A DNA stretch of 64,000 bases from Hymenobacter chitinivorans DSM 11115 (GTDB lineage Bacteria > Bacteroidota > Bacteroidia > Cytophagales > Hymenobacteraceae). A program made the translations under genes and the position numbers. The stretch is taken from positions 372,001 to 436,000 of the forward strand of contig NZ_PGFA01000002.1 in the NCBI RefSeq assembly GCF_002797555.1. The letters are read 5' to 3'. Under the pieces are notes generated by a model. The model was not told where the DNA came from, searched no databases, and saw only the letters and a program-made list of their open reading frames with translations. Below are positions 25,349 to 34,029 of the stretch, in pieces (within the stretch, counting starts at the first letter, position 1; each line of letters starts with the position of its first letter).

Positions 25349-26200
25349 TCAGCGGCCCCGGGGCTTTTTGCCGCGGCCCAGCCAGAGCAGGCCGTCGAGG
25401 ATGAACTGGCTCTGGGCCGCGCTGCCAAAGGTGGAAGATAGAGTTTGGTTGGTGCCGCCTTCGTAGTCCATGTCGTTGTGGCCCATGTTCAGGTAGAGCA
25501 TCCGGTACTTGCGGTTGGTCCAGGCCACGGGGTAGTAGCCGCTGCGCCAGATTTCGTGGGGCTTGGGGCCGGTGCCCAGCGGGAAGCTCACCGAATCAAC
25601 GGCCAGCAGAATCTCGATGTCGGGGTTGCGGCGCAAATCGGCGGTCCACTTGTACCACTCGTTGGGGGCCGAGCGGAAAGTCGCGGGCAGGCGGCGGGTG
25701 GTCGGGTGCCGGGGCGCTTCCACGCGCAGCGTGGCCGCCGTGGGCCGCCAGGTGTTGCCGGCGTACTGGTCGGCGCCCAGCAGCTGCCGGTGGTACCAGT
25801 CCCAGTTCTGGGAGTAGGCCGAGGGGGTGAGGGCGAAGGCCGCGAAATGAAAGCCCAGCCAGGCCCCGCCCTGCGCCATGTACTGCTCAAAGGCGGCGCG
25901 CTGGGTGGGCTTCTCGGGCCGGGTGTCCAGGAACACGACCACCTGGTAGCGGGCCAGAAAGGCCGCGTTGAGGTTGTCCCAGTTGCTGGTCGTGTCGTAG
26001 GCGAAGCCGTGCTGGGCGGCGGCCTGGGGAAACCATTGGTTGGCTTCCCGCACAAAGCTGATATGGGCCAAATCGTGCTTGGCCGTGTAGAAGGCAATAA
26101 CCCGGAAGCGGGGCGGGGGCGGCGGCGCGGCGGCCGGCCCGACGCAAGGCAGGCCCAGCAGGCCGAAGCCCAGCAGCCAGAGACGGAGTAGTACAAGCAT
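25349..26200 (-). CDS. ThuA-like domain protein, exported
   Basis: A 283-residue protein with an N-terminal signal or anchor (LLRLWLLGFGLLGLPCVG) and a ThuA-like (class I glutamine amidotransferase-like) domain. The domain is recognisable from the opening FRVIAFYTAKHDLAHISFVREAN, the strand-turn YQVVVFLDTRP, GGAWLGFHFAAF at the usual nucleophile-elbow position, and the closing LNMGHNDMDYEGG. ThuA proteins are linked to trehalose or other sugar utilisation, and Bacteroidota encode many exported copies of unknown role. The start at 26200 is chosen over the in-frame ATG 12 codons earlier because it gives a cleaner signal peptide. A Cys at about residue 19 could be a lipidation site, but the lipobox is imperfect. 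Confidence 0.8.
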   Translation of the reverse strand: MLVLLRLWLLGFGLLGLPCVGPAAAPPPPPRFRVIAFYTAKHDLAHISFVREANQWFPQAAAQHGFAYDTTSNWDNLNAAFLARYQVVVFLDTRPEKPTQRAAFEQYMAQGGAWLGFHFAAFALTPSAYSQNWDWYHRQLLGADQYAGNTWRPTAATLRVEAPRHPTTRRLPATFRSAPNEWYKWTADLRRNPDIEILLAVDSVSFPLGTGPKPHEIWRSGYYPVAWTNRKYRMLYLNMGHNDMDYEGGTNQTLSSTFGSAAQSQFILDGLLWLGRGKKPRGR

Positions 26201-26344
26201 AGCAGCAGGATAAGAAGCGGCGGCAAGAACGACCATTGCCGCCGACCCCGCAGCCGATCGGGCGGTGTAGCGTCGGCAACGAGTGGAAGTTACCCTCAGC
26301 CCGCGGTTTGCCCAAGGGGTAAGCCGGGGCCCGGAGTTGCCGGC

Positions 26345-26911
26345 TTACTTGGCCATTTCGATGTCGCCGTGGCCTTTGCCCATGAAGGCCAGCTTGTCGG
26401 GCTCGTAAACGACGTAGTACATGCGGTAGGTTTCTCCTTTCTTGAACTGGTCGTTCTTAAAGTAGATGCTGAAGCCATCCAGGCCGGTCTGAGGATTGAG
26501 CTGGGTGTCGCGGGAAGAAATCCGGCCCGACTGCAGCACCTTGAATTTCTTGTCGACGATGACGTAGGCGGTTTGCGTGCGAAACCCGTCGCCGTAGAGC
26601 ACGTCGAAATCGTAGCCGAAGGTGGCAGCGTTTACCACCGGGTTGGGGTAGAAGCCGAAGCGCAGATTGGTCACGTAGGCCGAGGTGGTGCCATCCAGCT
26701 TCACGGCCAGGTCCTTGAACAGCTCCCGCTCCTGCTTGCTCCAGTCGGCCTCCAGCACCCAGTCCGACTCGTCGACGTGGCCCACGGGCTCGTTCTTGCT
26801 GTTTTTCTCGGTGATGCCCCCGGCCGGGCCAAACTCGACCTTGCTGCAGGCCGCCAGAAGGGTAGCACTCAGCGCCAGGCTCAGGCCAATAGAAGAATAA
26901 AAACGGGGCAT
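26345..26911 (-). CDS. Predicted lipoprotein, unknown function
   Basis: A 188-residue lipoprotein candidate: the signal peptide ends in the lipobox LLAAC (Cys about 22). The mature part is rich in beta-strands, with regular hydrophobic alternation (TNLRFGFYPNPVVNAATFGYDFDVLYG, FKVLQSGRISSRD, YRMYYVVYEPD), and has no catalytic motif. It precedes the ThuA gene on the same strand, with a 144-bp gap containing no clear terminator. No family was recognised. Confidence 0.65.
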   Translation of the reverse strand: MPRFYSSIGLSLALSATLLAACSKVEFGPAGGITEKNSKNEPVGHVDESDWVLEADWSKQERELFKDLAVKLDGTTSAYVTNLRFGFYPNPVVNAATFGYDFDVLYGDGFRTQTAYVIVDKKFKVLQSGRISSRDTQLNPQTGLDGFSIYFKNDQFKKGETYRMYYVVYEPDKLAFMGKGHGDIEMAK

Positions 26912-27187
26912 AAAGCAGTGGAAAAGGAGCTTCTAAGAAAACGCCTCAAGATAAAGCGCCCGCCCGAATGTAGCACCACGGGAAGCACCGGGGAAATAAT
27001 CTGAACTGGCAGACGGTGCCGGCGTGTTGGGCCGGGGGCGCCGGAGCCGGAATGTTGGCCGCAACGTGCAACTTCTTGGCCTTGGGCTTGTCTTTCATCT
27101 GCTTACCCGTCATCACTAGCAGCTTAGCCCGGAAAGGTGGATATTTACGATCCTTCTGATTCTACCCTTCCGCCAACCGAACAGCAT
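26912..27187. other. Divergent intergenic region
   Basis: This 276-bp gap separates a minus-strand lipoprotein gene from the plus-strand sigma factor gene. It contains a 55-codon minus-strand frame (27113 down to 26946) whose first third looks protein-like (MKDKPKAKK, then Pro/Ala) but whose end does not; I leave it uncalled. No clear promoter was found. Confidence 0.4.
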
Positions 27188-27751
27188 ATGGAGGCATTTG
27201 CGTACACTGACATCAACGCCCCGCTGGTGGAGCGCTGCCGCCTGGGCGACCGGCGGGCCCAGGCCGAAATCTACAAGCGCTACGCTAAGGCGATGTTCAA
27301 CGCCTCGCTGCGCATCACCGGCGACTATGCCGAGGCCGAGGACGTGCTGCAGGAGTCGTTTCTGAGCGCCTTCCGCGAGCTGCACAGCTACAAGGGCGAC
27401 TCCTCGTTCGGCTCCTGGCTCAAGCGCATCGTCATCAACAAAAGCATCAACTGCCTGCGCAACCGGCGTCTGCAGCTGGTGCCCCTGGCCGACCAGCACG
27501 ACTCGGTGGGGACCGAAACCGAGAGCGGCGAGTACGACAGCGAGGAGCTGGGCTGGCGCGCCGACGTGGTGCGGCGCTGCGTGCAGGAGCTACCCGACGG
27601 CTACCGCGTGGTGCTCTCACTCTACCTGCTCGAAGGCTACGACCACGCCGAAATTGCCGGTATCCTGAATATCACCGAGTCTACTTCCAAGTCGCAATAC
27701 AGCCGGGCGCGTAAAAAGCTGTTGGAGCTGGCCCGGCAGCACGGTCTTTAA
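27188..27751 (+). CDS. ECF-type RNA polymerase sigma factor
   Basis: A 187-residue extracytoplasmic-function sigma factor. Region 2 shows QAEIYKRYAKAMFNASLRITGDYAEAEDVLQESF (about 22-55, the DVLQE motif being typical), then WLKRIVINKSINCLR. Region 4 includes LPDGYRVVLSLYLLEGYDHAEIAGILNITESTSKSQYSRARKKL with its helix-turn-helix. An in-frame GTG lies 17 codons upstream; the ATG at 27188 is preferred because conservation begins there. The next gene, for a membrane protein, is its likely anti-sigma partner. Confidence 0.93.
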   Translation: MEAFAYTDINAPLVERCRLGDRRAQAEIYKRYAKAMFNASLRITGDYAEAEDVLQESFLSAFRELHSYKGDSSFGSWLKRIVINKSINCLRNRRLQLVPLADQHDSVGTETESGEYDSEELGWRADVVRRCVQELPDGYRVVLSLYLLEGYDHAEIAGILNITESTSKSQYSRARKKLLELARQHGL

Positions 27752-27851
27752 CCACACAACGAATCAACTACAGTAGCCACCGCACCCCACCACCCCAGAA
27801 TCGTTATTGGGGTGTGGCTGGCCGGGGAGAAACGTGCGAATAACCACCCGT

Positions 27852-28613
27852 ATGAAAGAGAAAAAAACCGGACTTGAGGACTTTGTCGACCGCCACCGCG
27901 GCGACTTCGACGCATTCGAGCCCCGCCCGGATTTGTGGGATGCCATTGAGGCCGAGTTGAGCGTAGCCCCCGCGGCCGCGCCCACCGAGGAGGCTCCTTT
28001 GCGCATTGTGAAGCTGCAGCCCGAAGAAGAAATCCTGGCCCCAACCGCCGCCCCAACGCCTACAATAAGTGCCCCGCGGCGCTACAACTACGGTGTGGCC
28101 GCCGCCCTGGCGTTGCTGCTGCTGGCCGGGCTGGGCGCCATCTGGTCGAAGTCGGCTACTTCGTCGGTGGGCTGGACCAAGGCGGCCTCGGCGCCGCTGG
28201 TGCTCAACCAGGACACGGAACCTGCCGGCTCGGTGAGCGGCTTTGGCGCTTCGCCCGTGGGCATTGAGGCCGCCAGTCCGCAAAAGCGCCTGGCCGTGGC
28301 CGTGGAGCGCATGGAAGACTATTACGCCACCCAGATTGGCGAGAAGAAAGCTGAAATCGGGGACCTGCGCGGGCCGGCGGCCACCGCGGCCACCGCCGCC
28401 GACTGGCGGCAGGAGCTGGCCACCCTGGACTCGACCTACAACCAGCTCAAAGTAGAGCTCTACCGCAACCCCGAGCCCGACGTGGTGCTGGAAGCCATGA
28501 ACCGCAACATGCAGATCCGGCTCGACATCCTGAACCAGCAGCTGCGTTTGCAGGAGCGGATGAAGGAATACAATGCAGCCGTCCCGGCTGCGGAAGGTGA
28601 GGTAAAGCCATGA
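27852..28613 (+). CDS. Single-pass membrane protein, probable anti-sigma factor
   Basis: A 253-residue protein: a cytoplasmic N-terminal part (1-79) opening LEDFVDRHRGDFDAFEPRPDLWDAIEAEL, one membrane helix (about 80-97, VAAALALLLLAGLGAIW), and a C-terminal part rich in helices (about 165-245, RLAVAVERMEDYYATQIGEKK, EAMNRNMQIRLDILNQQLRLQERMKEY) that may form coiled coil. No zinc-anti-sigma HxxxCxxC motif is present. Position directly after an ECF sigma gene and before a DUF4097-like gene (4-bp overlap) is the main support. Start at 27852 chosen over an ATG 15 codons earlier that lies outside the conserved pattern. Confidence 0.7.
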   Translation: MKEKKTGLEDFVDRHRGDFDAFEPRPDLWDAIEAELSVAPAAAPTEEAPLRIVKLQPEEEILAPTAAPTPTISAPRRYNYGVAAALALLLLAGLGAIWSKSATSSVGWTKAASAPLVLNQDTEPAGSVSGFGASPVGIEAASPQKRLAVAVERMEDYYATQIGEKKAEIGDLRGPAATAATAADWRQELATLDSTYNQLKVELYRNPEPDVVLEAMNRNMQIRLDILNQQLRLQERMKEYNAAVPAAEGEVKP

Positions 28614-29878
28614 AGACCCGTCTGACAAATCCCGTTCGGGCCTGGCGCTACGTGCTGGCCGGCCTGGGCCTGCTGGCCGGCTCCCTGAGCAGCGTGGCCC
28701 AGAGCCGCGGCGAAGCAGCCGCCGAGTACCGCTACCTGGCCAGCCCCGAAACGGAAGCCTTCCTGCACCATCACGACGACCTGGCCGAGCCCGTTCAAAC
28801 CGGGCAGGCGGGACAAAACGCCGCCCAAGGACCCCAGCAGGGGCCCCAGGAAGAAGCCAGCAGCGCAGTACCCGCCGTGGAGAAAAGCCGCAAACTAAGC
28901 CGCACCTACGCCGCCGCCGGCAAGCCCTATAGCCTGGAAACCCGCTACGGCCGGGTTCAGATCAACACCTGGAGCCGCAACGAAGTCCGCACCGACGTGG
29001 AGATTATCACCCGGGCCGACACCGACGAAAAAGCCCAGCAGCTGCTCGACATGATTCAGGTGCAGATGAGTGAGGCCGACGCTGCCACCGGCGGTATTGC
29101 CGTCCGCTCCCGGTTTGGGGCCATGCCCCGGGAGTGCTGGAGCCGCACCAAGCTCTACGAGGTAAACTACACCGTGTGGCTGCCCAAGAGCACCACGCTG
29201 CGGGTATACAACACCTTCGGCGAAATCAGCATTCCGAATGATCTGACGGGCTCAACGGAGCTGGCCGTGGAGTACGGCACGCTGCGCGTGGCCCGCCTCG
29301 ATGGTCCCCAGAACCTGGTGCGCGTGGGCAACGGGCAGGGCGCCATCAGCTACGCCCGCAAAGCCAGCATCGACGCGTCCTACTCCAAGCTCCGCCTCGA
29401 CGCGGGCCAGACGGTGGACCTGCGCAACAATTACTCCGACATCGACGTGGGCACGGTGCAGGATTTGACCGTGCACAGCAAGTACGGCGACGTGGCCCTG
29501 GGCACGGTGCGCAACCTGCGCGGCACCTCGGGCTACTCCAAGTTCAGCATCGACAAAATCAGTGAGCGGCTGGATATGACGGTGCAGTTCTGCCCCTCGT
29601 TCGAGGTGCGCAACACGGGCCGCAACTTCCGGCAGATCAACGTGGATGGCGGTTACAGCACGATTCTGCTCAACTTCCCCGATGGGGCCGGCTTCAACTT
29701 CGACGTCAACACCCAGCACGGCAAGCTGCTGCTGGACAAGCGCCTGGTCAAGGTGGAGTCGGAGGAAAACAGCGCCTCTTCGAGTGACATGCAGGGGCAG
29801 TTCGGGGCCATTACGGCCCGCAACCCGGCCAACGTCAACATTAAAGTCCGCTACAGCGACGTGCGCTTCAACCGCTAA
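28610..29878 (+). CDS. DUF4097-like exported protein
   Basis: A 422-residue protein with a signal peptide (VLAGLGLLAGSLSSVAQ, cleavage about 31). A Gln/Gly/Ala-rich linker (60-90) leads into a right-handed beta-helix-like region of short repeats (about 100-420): VYNTFGEISIPNDL, LAVEYGTLRVARL, LRNNYSDIDVGTV, VHSKYGDVALGTV, VNTQHGKLLLDKR. This is the DUF4097/adhesin-like pattern often found in sigma/anti-sigma operons of Bacteroidota. Its ATG overlaps the stop of the anti-sigma gene (ATGA), so the two are translationally coupled. Likely periplasmic; function unknown. Confidence 0.78.
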   Translation: MKTRLTNPVRAWRYVLAGLGLLAGSLSSVAQSRGEAAAEYRYLASPETEAFLHHHDDLAEPVQTGQAGQNAAQGPQQGPQEEASSAVPAVEKSRKLSRTYAAAGKPYSLETRYGRVQINTWSRNEVRTDVEIITRADTDEKAQQLLDMIQVQMSEADAATGGIAVRSRFGAMPRECWSRTKLYEVNYTVWLPKSTTLRVYNTFGEISIPNDLTGSTELAVEYGTLRVARLDGPQNLVRVGNGQGAISYARKASIDASYSKLRLDAGQTVDLRNNYSDIDVGTVQDLTVHSKYGDVALGTVRNLRGTSGYSKFSIDKISERLDMTVQFCPSFEVRNTGRNFRQINVDGGYSTILLNFPDGAGFNFDVNTQHGKLLLDKRLVKVESEENSASSSDMQGQFGAITARNPANVNIKVRYSDVRFNR

Positions 29879-29902
29879 ACCCGATTTGCCTGCCCAGCAC
29901 TG

Positions 29903-29933
29903 AAAAGAGCCGACCCGCGTCGGCTCTTTTTTA
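29903..29933 (+). terminator. Intrinsic terminator of the sigma operon
   Basis: AAAAGAGCCGAC (29903-29914) pairs with GTCGGCTCTTTT (29919-29930) across a 4-nt loop, with further T. Confidence 0.9.
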
Positions 29934-30008
29934 TTGCGTAATCTTGGGGCCGACTTGGCCCGGCCGCTCCGCGGGTAGGAGCGGGGGCCGGTTGCCTTCA
30001 CGCTGGTT

Positions 30009-30578
30009 ATGACGCGGATTATCTTTTCTTTGGCGCTGCTGGGGCTGAGTGCTTCGGCGGCCTTTGCCCAACACCCCATGCCTGCTCCTGCTGCCGCCCC
30101 GGTTTCAGCCCAGTCTTCGCCCATGCGCACGTACGCCCTGCGCTTGCGCCCCGGCCAGGATTTGCGCCAGCAGCTCACGGCCTTCGTGCAGGAGCACCAC
30201 ATCCGGGCCGCGGCGCTGGTCACCTGCGTGGGCAGCCTGACCACGACCACGCTACGCCTGGCCAACCAGAGCGGGCCTACGGTCTACCACGGGCACTTCG
30301 AAATCGTGTCGTTGGTAGGTACGCTCTCCGTTAACGGCAGCCACGTGCACCTGGCCGTGGCCGACTCCACGGGGCGCACCATCGGCGGCCACCTGCTCGA
30401 CGGCAACATTATCTATACCACGGCCGAGCTGGTGATTGGGGTACTGGACGAGCTGGATTTCCGCCGTGAAACTGACCCGGTGTCGACCTACCAGGAGCTG
30501 GCGGTGTACCCGCGGGCGGCGGCCGGTAAAAAGAAAGCCGCCGGCGCCGGCCCGGAAAAGAAGGCGGGCAAGCAATAA
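30009..30578 (+). CDS. Exported PPC (DUF296) domain protein
   Basis: A 189-residue protein with a clear signal peptide (MTRIIFSLALLGLSASAAFAQ) and a Pro/Ala linker, then a PPC/DUF296 domain (about 38-165). That domain is seen in MRTYALRLRPGQDLRQQL, ALVTCVGSLT, and GSHVHLAVADSTGRTIGGHLLDG with the conserved histidines of the bacterial metal-binding form. The tail is Lys/Ala/Gly-rich. In plants this domain sits in AT-hook DNA-binding proteins; bacterial copies are usually cytoplasmic, so export is unusual. Preceded by TAATCTTG at 29939-29946, a seven-of-eight match to the promoter box. Confidence 0.82.
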   Translation: MTRIIFSLALLGLSASAAFAQHPMPAPAAAPVSAQSSPMRTYALRLRPGQDLRQQLTAFVQEHHIRAAALVTCVGSLTTTTLRLANQSGPTVYHGHFEIVSLVGTLSVNGSHVHLAVADSTGRTIGGHLLDGNIIYTTAELVIGVLDELDFRRETDPVSTYQELAVYPRAAAGKKKAAGAGPEKKAGKQ

Positions 30579-30688
30579 TTTCCGGTCGAAAACATTATTT
30601 TCTGTAGGCGCGGCCGTCTGCTTTTCGGAGCGCCGCCAAATGAGTATTATTGTAGGATTACCCTGCCTGTTAAGCCGAGCTTTCCGGC

Positions 30689-30720
30689 TTGAATTGCCCG
30701 TTTATTATCATTTACGTTTG
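30689..30720 (+). promoter_or_regulatory. Candidate promoter abutting the TPR-MORN start
   Basis: TTG (30689-30691), a 21-bp spacer and TACGTTTG (30713-30720, perfect TAnnTTTG) lie immediately before the ATG at 30721. If used, the transcript would start at or just inside the first codons, which conflicts with that start codon unless it is leaderless with unusual spacing. Confidence 0.35.
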
Positions 30721-33700
30721 ATGCGAATTTCTACTCGCGGCGTCCTTTTGGCGCTTTGCTCAGTGGCCAGTGTGCCGGTAAGCGCCCAGCAGCGCCCCAC
30801 GCTGCCCAACTCTACCCAGATTCTGAAGGACGCCGTGGGCCTGCACGACCAGGGCAACTACGCCGGCGCCATTGCCCAGTACCTGACCGTGCCGCCCAGC
30901 GACACGGCCTACGTGCGGGTGCAGCACGAGCTGGCCTTGTCCTACCTCAACAACAAGCAGTACGCCGAAGCCATTGCCGCCGGGCAGCGCGCCCTCGACC
31001 AGCACGTGCACGACCCGCAGGTGTACAATATCGTGGCCACGGCCTACGAGAAGCAGGACAACCGGGCGGCGGCCCTCAAGCTCTACGCCGAAGGCCTGCG
31101 CCTGTACCCCTACAGCCAGACGCTGTGGTACAACCAGGCCATTACCCAGAGTGAAGGCGGCGACATCAAGGCGGCCATGGTTAGCCTGCGGCGCAGCGCC
31201 GAGCTGATGCCCCTGCACGCCAACACCCATTTCTACCTGGGCTACCTGGCCCAGCGCCAGGGCCAGAGTGCCCACGCCCTGCTCAGCCTGCTGACCTACC
31301 TGGCTATTCAGCCCGAGGCGGAGCGCAGCAACTCGGTGCTGGTCATGGCCGAGCAGGTGGCTTCCAACGCCGTGGACCTGGACGCCAAGGAAAAGCTGCC
31401 CGCCACGCTGCCCAACAGCGCCTTTCAGGAGCTCGACGAGCTGATAAACTCCAAGGTGGCCCTGCGCAAAGACTACACGAGCAAGGTCAAGTTCAACGCC
31501 AACCTGGTGAAGCAGCTGCAGCTGCTGGTCGAGAAGTTTCCCGCGGCCGATGCCGACCCCAACGACCTTTGGCTGCGCCTCTACAGTCCGCTGGTACAAG
31601 CCCTGCGGCAGGAAGATAATCTGACGGCCTTCACGTACCTGACGCTGATGTCGGCTGAAGACAAGCTGGCCGCCAAGTGGGTGAACAGCAACAAGGCCCG
31701 GGTGACCAAAATGGCGGAGGTTGTCGTAACGGCCCTCAATGAGCTGCGCGCCACCCAGCCGGTAACCCAGGGTGGCAAGCTGGTGCCGGTGAAAGGCTGG
31801 TACAACGAAGACGGCCACCTCGTGGGACTGGGCGAAGGTGAACAGGACGCCAAGAAGGCCACTTTCCGGGGGGCCTGGCAGTTTATCGACGCGGCCGGCT
31901 GCCTGGACGAAGCCGGTACTTTTTCGGCGGCCGGGCTGCGCACGGGCACCTGGAAGACTTACTTCCCCACCGGCAACGTGCAGCTGGTGAAAAACTACGA
32001 CGACCAGGGCAAGCTGCACGGCGCCTACGCCGAATACCACGACAACGGTACGCTGGCCGTGGAAGGCAGCTACGTGCACGGGGAGCCCGACGGCCCGGCC
32101 AAAGTGTACCGCTACTGCGGCTCTGTGAGCGAGCTGCGGCCCTACAAAAACGGGGAAATTGACGGGGAAAACGTGTTTTATTACCCCGACGGCAAAATCG
32201 AGGCCCGGGCCACGCTCCGGGCCGGGAAAAAAGAAGGCCCCAGCACGGCCTACTACGCCAACGGGGTGCTCGAAACCGAGTACGTGTACGTCGGTGGCCA
32301 GCGCCAGGGGCCGTTTGCGGTGTATTACGCCGACAAAACCCTGGAACGCAAAGGGGCCTACGACAAAGACGAGCTGCACGGGCCCTACACCGACTATTTT
32401 CCCAACGGCAAGGTCTACCAGACCGGCACCTACGACCACGGCAAGAACGTGGGCCAGTGGCGCGAGTACTACCGCAATGGTAAGCTCAGCTCGGAGTCGA
32501 ACTACAACGCCCTGGGCCAGCTCCACGGCACCTACCGCGACTACGACGCCAACAGCGTGCTCATGACTGAGCTTGAATACGACCAGGGCCGGGTGACGCG
32601 GGTCACGTCGCTGGACCCGGTGGGCAAAGTGCTGGCTAAAACGGAGGTTAAAAAGGGCAAAACCCCGGTGCAGCTGCTGCGCACCACTGGCAAGCCCCGC
32701 TCCACCGGCGCCTACCTCAACGGCCAGCCCGACGGCGAGTGGCGCTGGTTTTTCGGCACCGGCGCCCTCGAAACCGTGCGCCACTACAGCAACGGCGGCA
32801 AGCTCAACGGCCTGGTGGAGCACTACTACACCAACGGGCAGGTGCGCAGCCGCCAGAACTACACCAACGACGAGGCCGACGGCTATTTCGAAAGCTTCTA
32901 TGAGGACGGGCAACTAAGTCAGACCGGCTTCTCGCAGCACGACCAGCGCCAGGGCCTCTGGCGCGACTATTACGTGGACGGGCGGGTGAGTGAGGAATAT
33001 TACTTCCGCAACGGCGAAATGGAAGGCCCCTCGCGCAGCTTCACGCCCAATGGTAAGCCCACCGGTGAGCGGCACTACCTCGATGGCCGCCTGCGCCTGG
33101 TTACGGCCCTCGACTCAACGGGCAAGGAAATCAGCCGCCTGGCCGTGACCCCCGACACGAAGGAGTACATTCTGCGCTACCCCAACGGGAAAGTGCGCTA
33201 CCGGATGCCCATGCTCTGCTTCGAAGAACAGGGTTCCGGCGGCTGGCTCACGCCCAGCGGCGGCACCGAAGCCACGGTGAGCATGCTGCAGGGTCAGCGC
33301 GAAGGAACCTACAAGGCCGTGTGGCCCACGGGCAAAACCTCGTCGGAAGGGCAGCTGCGGCAGGGCCGCCGCGAGGGGGAGTGGAAAACCTACTACCCGT
33401 CCGGCGCGCTGTCGAGCCGTGGGGCCTACTACCACGGCGAGCAGGATGGTGAGTGGACTACCTTCTTCGAAAACGGTAAGCCCAGCTCGGTGGTGCAGTA
33501 CGTGGACGGGCAGCTGCACGGCCCGATGCGCGTTTACAACATGCTGGGCGAGCTGCTGGTGGAAAAGCACTACGAGCAGGGCAACATCGTGGCTTACCGG
33601 GCCGGTGGCGCCGACGGGCAGCCCCGGGGCGAGGCCACGGCCTTTGCCAGCGGCAACGGTCCGCTGAAAACCCAGTTTGCCAACGGCAAGCCCGCCGTGG

Positions 33701-34029
33701 ACGAAACCTACAAGGGCGCCTACGTGGATGGTCCCCGCACCTACTATTACAGCACCGGACAGGTGTATCAGCGGTGCCAGGTGCAGAACGGCGTGCTCAC
33801 GGGTAAGCTGGAAACCTTCTACCCCGACGGCAAGCTCATGGAGGAAGAGTACTACGCCCACGACGAGCTGCAGGGCCGGGCCCGCTACTACCGCCCCAGC
33901 GGCACGCTGGAACGGAGCAGCACCTACCGCAGCGGCGAACGGTCGGGCCCCACGGTGTACTACGACGCCCAGGGCAAGCCCACCAAAACCGAGTTTTACT
34001 GGAATAATTTCGTGTATGATGGCAAATAA
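30721..34029 (+). CDS. Exported TPR-MORN repeat protein, 1102 residues
   Basis: A large exported protein. The signal peptide is MRISTRGVLLALCSVASVPVSAQ. Residues about 30-200 form about four TPR repeats (for example YNIVATAYEKQDNRAAALKLYAEGL and YLGYLAQRQGQSAHALLSLL). After a helical linker, residues about 355-1095 carry roughly 30 MORN-type (YwqK/MORN_2) repeats of about 23 residues with the pattern G-x-W-x-x-YY-x-NG-x-x-x-x-x-x-Y-x-x-G, as in DGEWRWFFGTGALETVRHY. Proteins with this repeat are often labelled YwqK-like antitoxins, but nothing here supports a toxin pair. Its stop overlaps the start of the transglutaminase gene by 14 bp. Start at 30721 chosen for the signal peptide. Confidence 0.85.
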   Translation: MRISTRGVLLALCSVASVPVSAQQRPTLPNSTQILKDAVGLHDQGNYAGAIAQYLTVPPSDTAYVRVQHELALSYLNNKQYAEAIAAGQRALDQHVHDPQVYNIVATAYEKQDNRAAALKLYAEGLRLYPYSQTLWYNQAITQSEGGDIKAAMVSLRRSAELMPLHANTHFYLGYLAQRQGQSAHALLSLLTYLAIQPEAERSNSVLVMAEQVASNAVDLDAKEKLPATLPNSAFQELDELINSKVALRKDYTSKVKFNANLVKQLQLLVEKFPAADADPNDLWLRLYSPLVQALRQEDNLTAFTYLTLMSAEDKLAAKWVNSNKARVTKMAEVVVTALNELRATQPVTQGGKLVPVKGWYNEDGHLVGLGEGEQDAKKATFRGAWQFIDAAGCLDEAGTFSAAGLRTGTWKTYFPTGNVQLVKNYDDQGKLHGAYAEYHDNGTLAVEGSYVHGEPDGPAKVYRYCGSVSELRPYKNGEIDGENVFYYPDGKIEARATLRAGKKEGPSTAYYANGVLETEYVYVGGQRQGPFAVYYADKTLERKGAYDKDELHGPYTDYFPNGKVYQTGTYDHGKNVGQWREYYRNGKLSSESNYNALGQLHGTYRDYDANSVLMTELEYDQGRVTRVTSLDPVGKVLAKTEVKKGKTPVQLLRTTGKPRSTGAYLNGQPDGEWRWFFGTGALETVRHYSNGGKLNGLVEHYYTNGQVRSRQNYTNDEADGYFESFYEDGQLSQTGFSQHDQRQGLWRDYYVDGRVSEEYYFRNGEMEGPSRSFTPNGKPTGERHYLDGRLRLVTALDSTGKEISRLAVTPDTKEYILRYPNGKVRYRMPMLCFEEQGSGGWLTPSGGTEATVSMLQGQREGTYKAVWPTGKTSSEGQLRQGRREGEWKTYYPSGALSSRGAYYHGEQDGEWTTFFENGKPSSVVQYVDGQLHGPMRVYNMLGELLVEKHYEQGNIVAYRAGGADGQPRGEATAFASGNGPLKTQFANGKPAVDETYKGAYVDGPRTYYYSTGQVYQRCQVQNGVLTGKLETFYPDGKLMEEEYYAHDELQGRARYYRPSGTLERSSTYRSGERSGPTVYYDAQGKPTKTEFYWNNFVYDGK

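Noticed and set aside
26946..27113. 55-codon minus-strand small gene
   Set aside because: The first third looks plausible (MKDKPKAKK) but the rest is Cys/Arg-rich and not protein-like; no ribosome binding or promoter signal.
30760..32913. A 717-codon frame antisense to the TPR-MORN gene
   Set aside because: It mirrors the repetitive MORN codons and has no start context or recognisable domain.
30721..34029. YwqK-family antitoxin of a toxin-antitoxin system
   Set aside because: The label comes from the MORN repeat alone. The protein is exported and 1102 residues long, with no toxin gene beside it.
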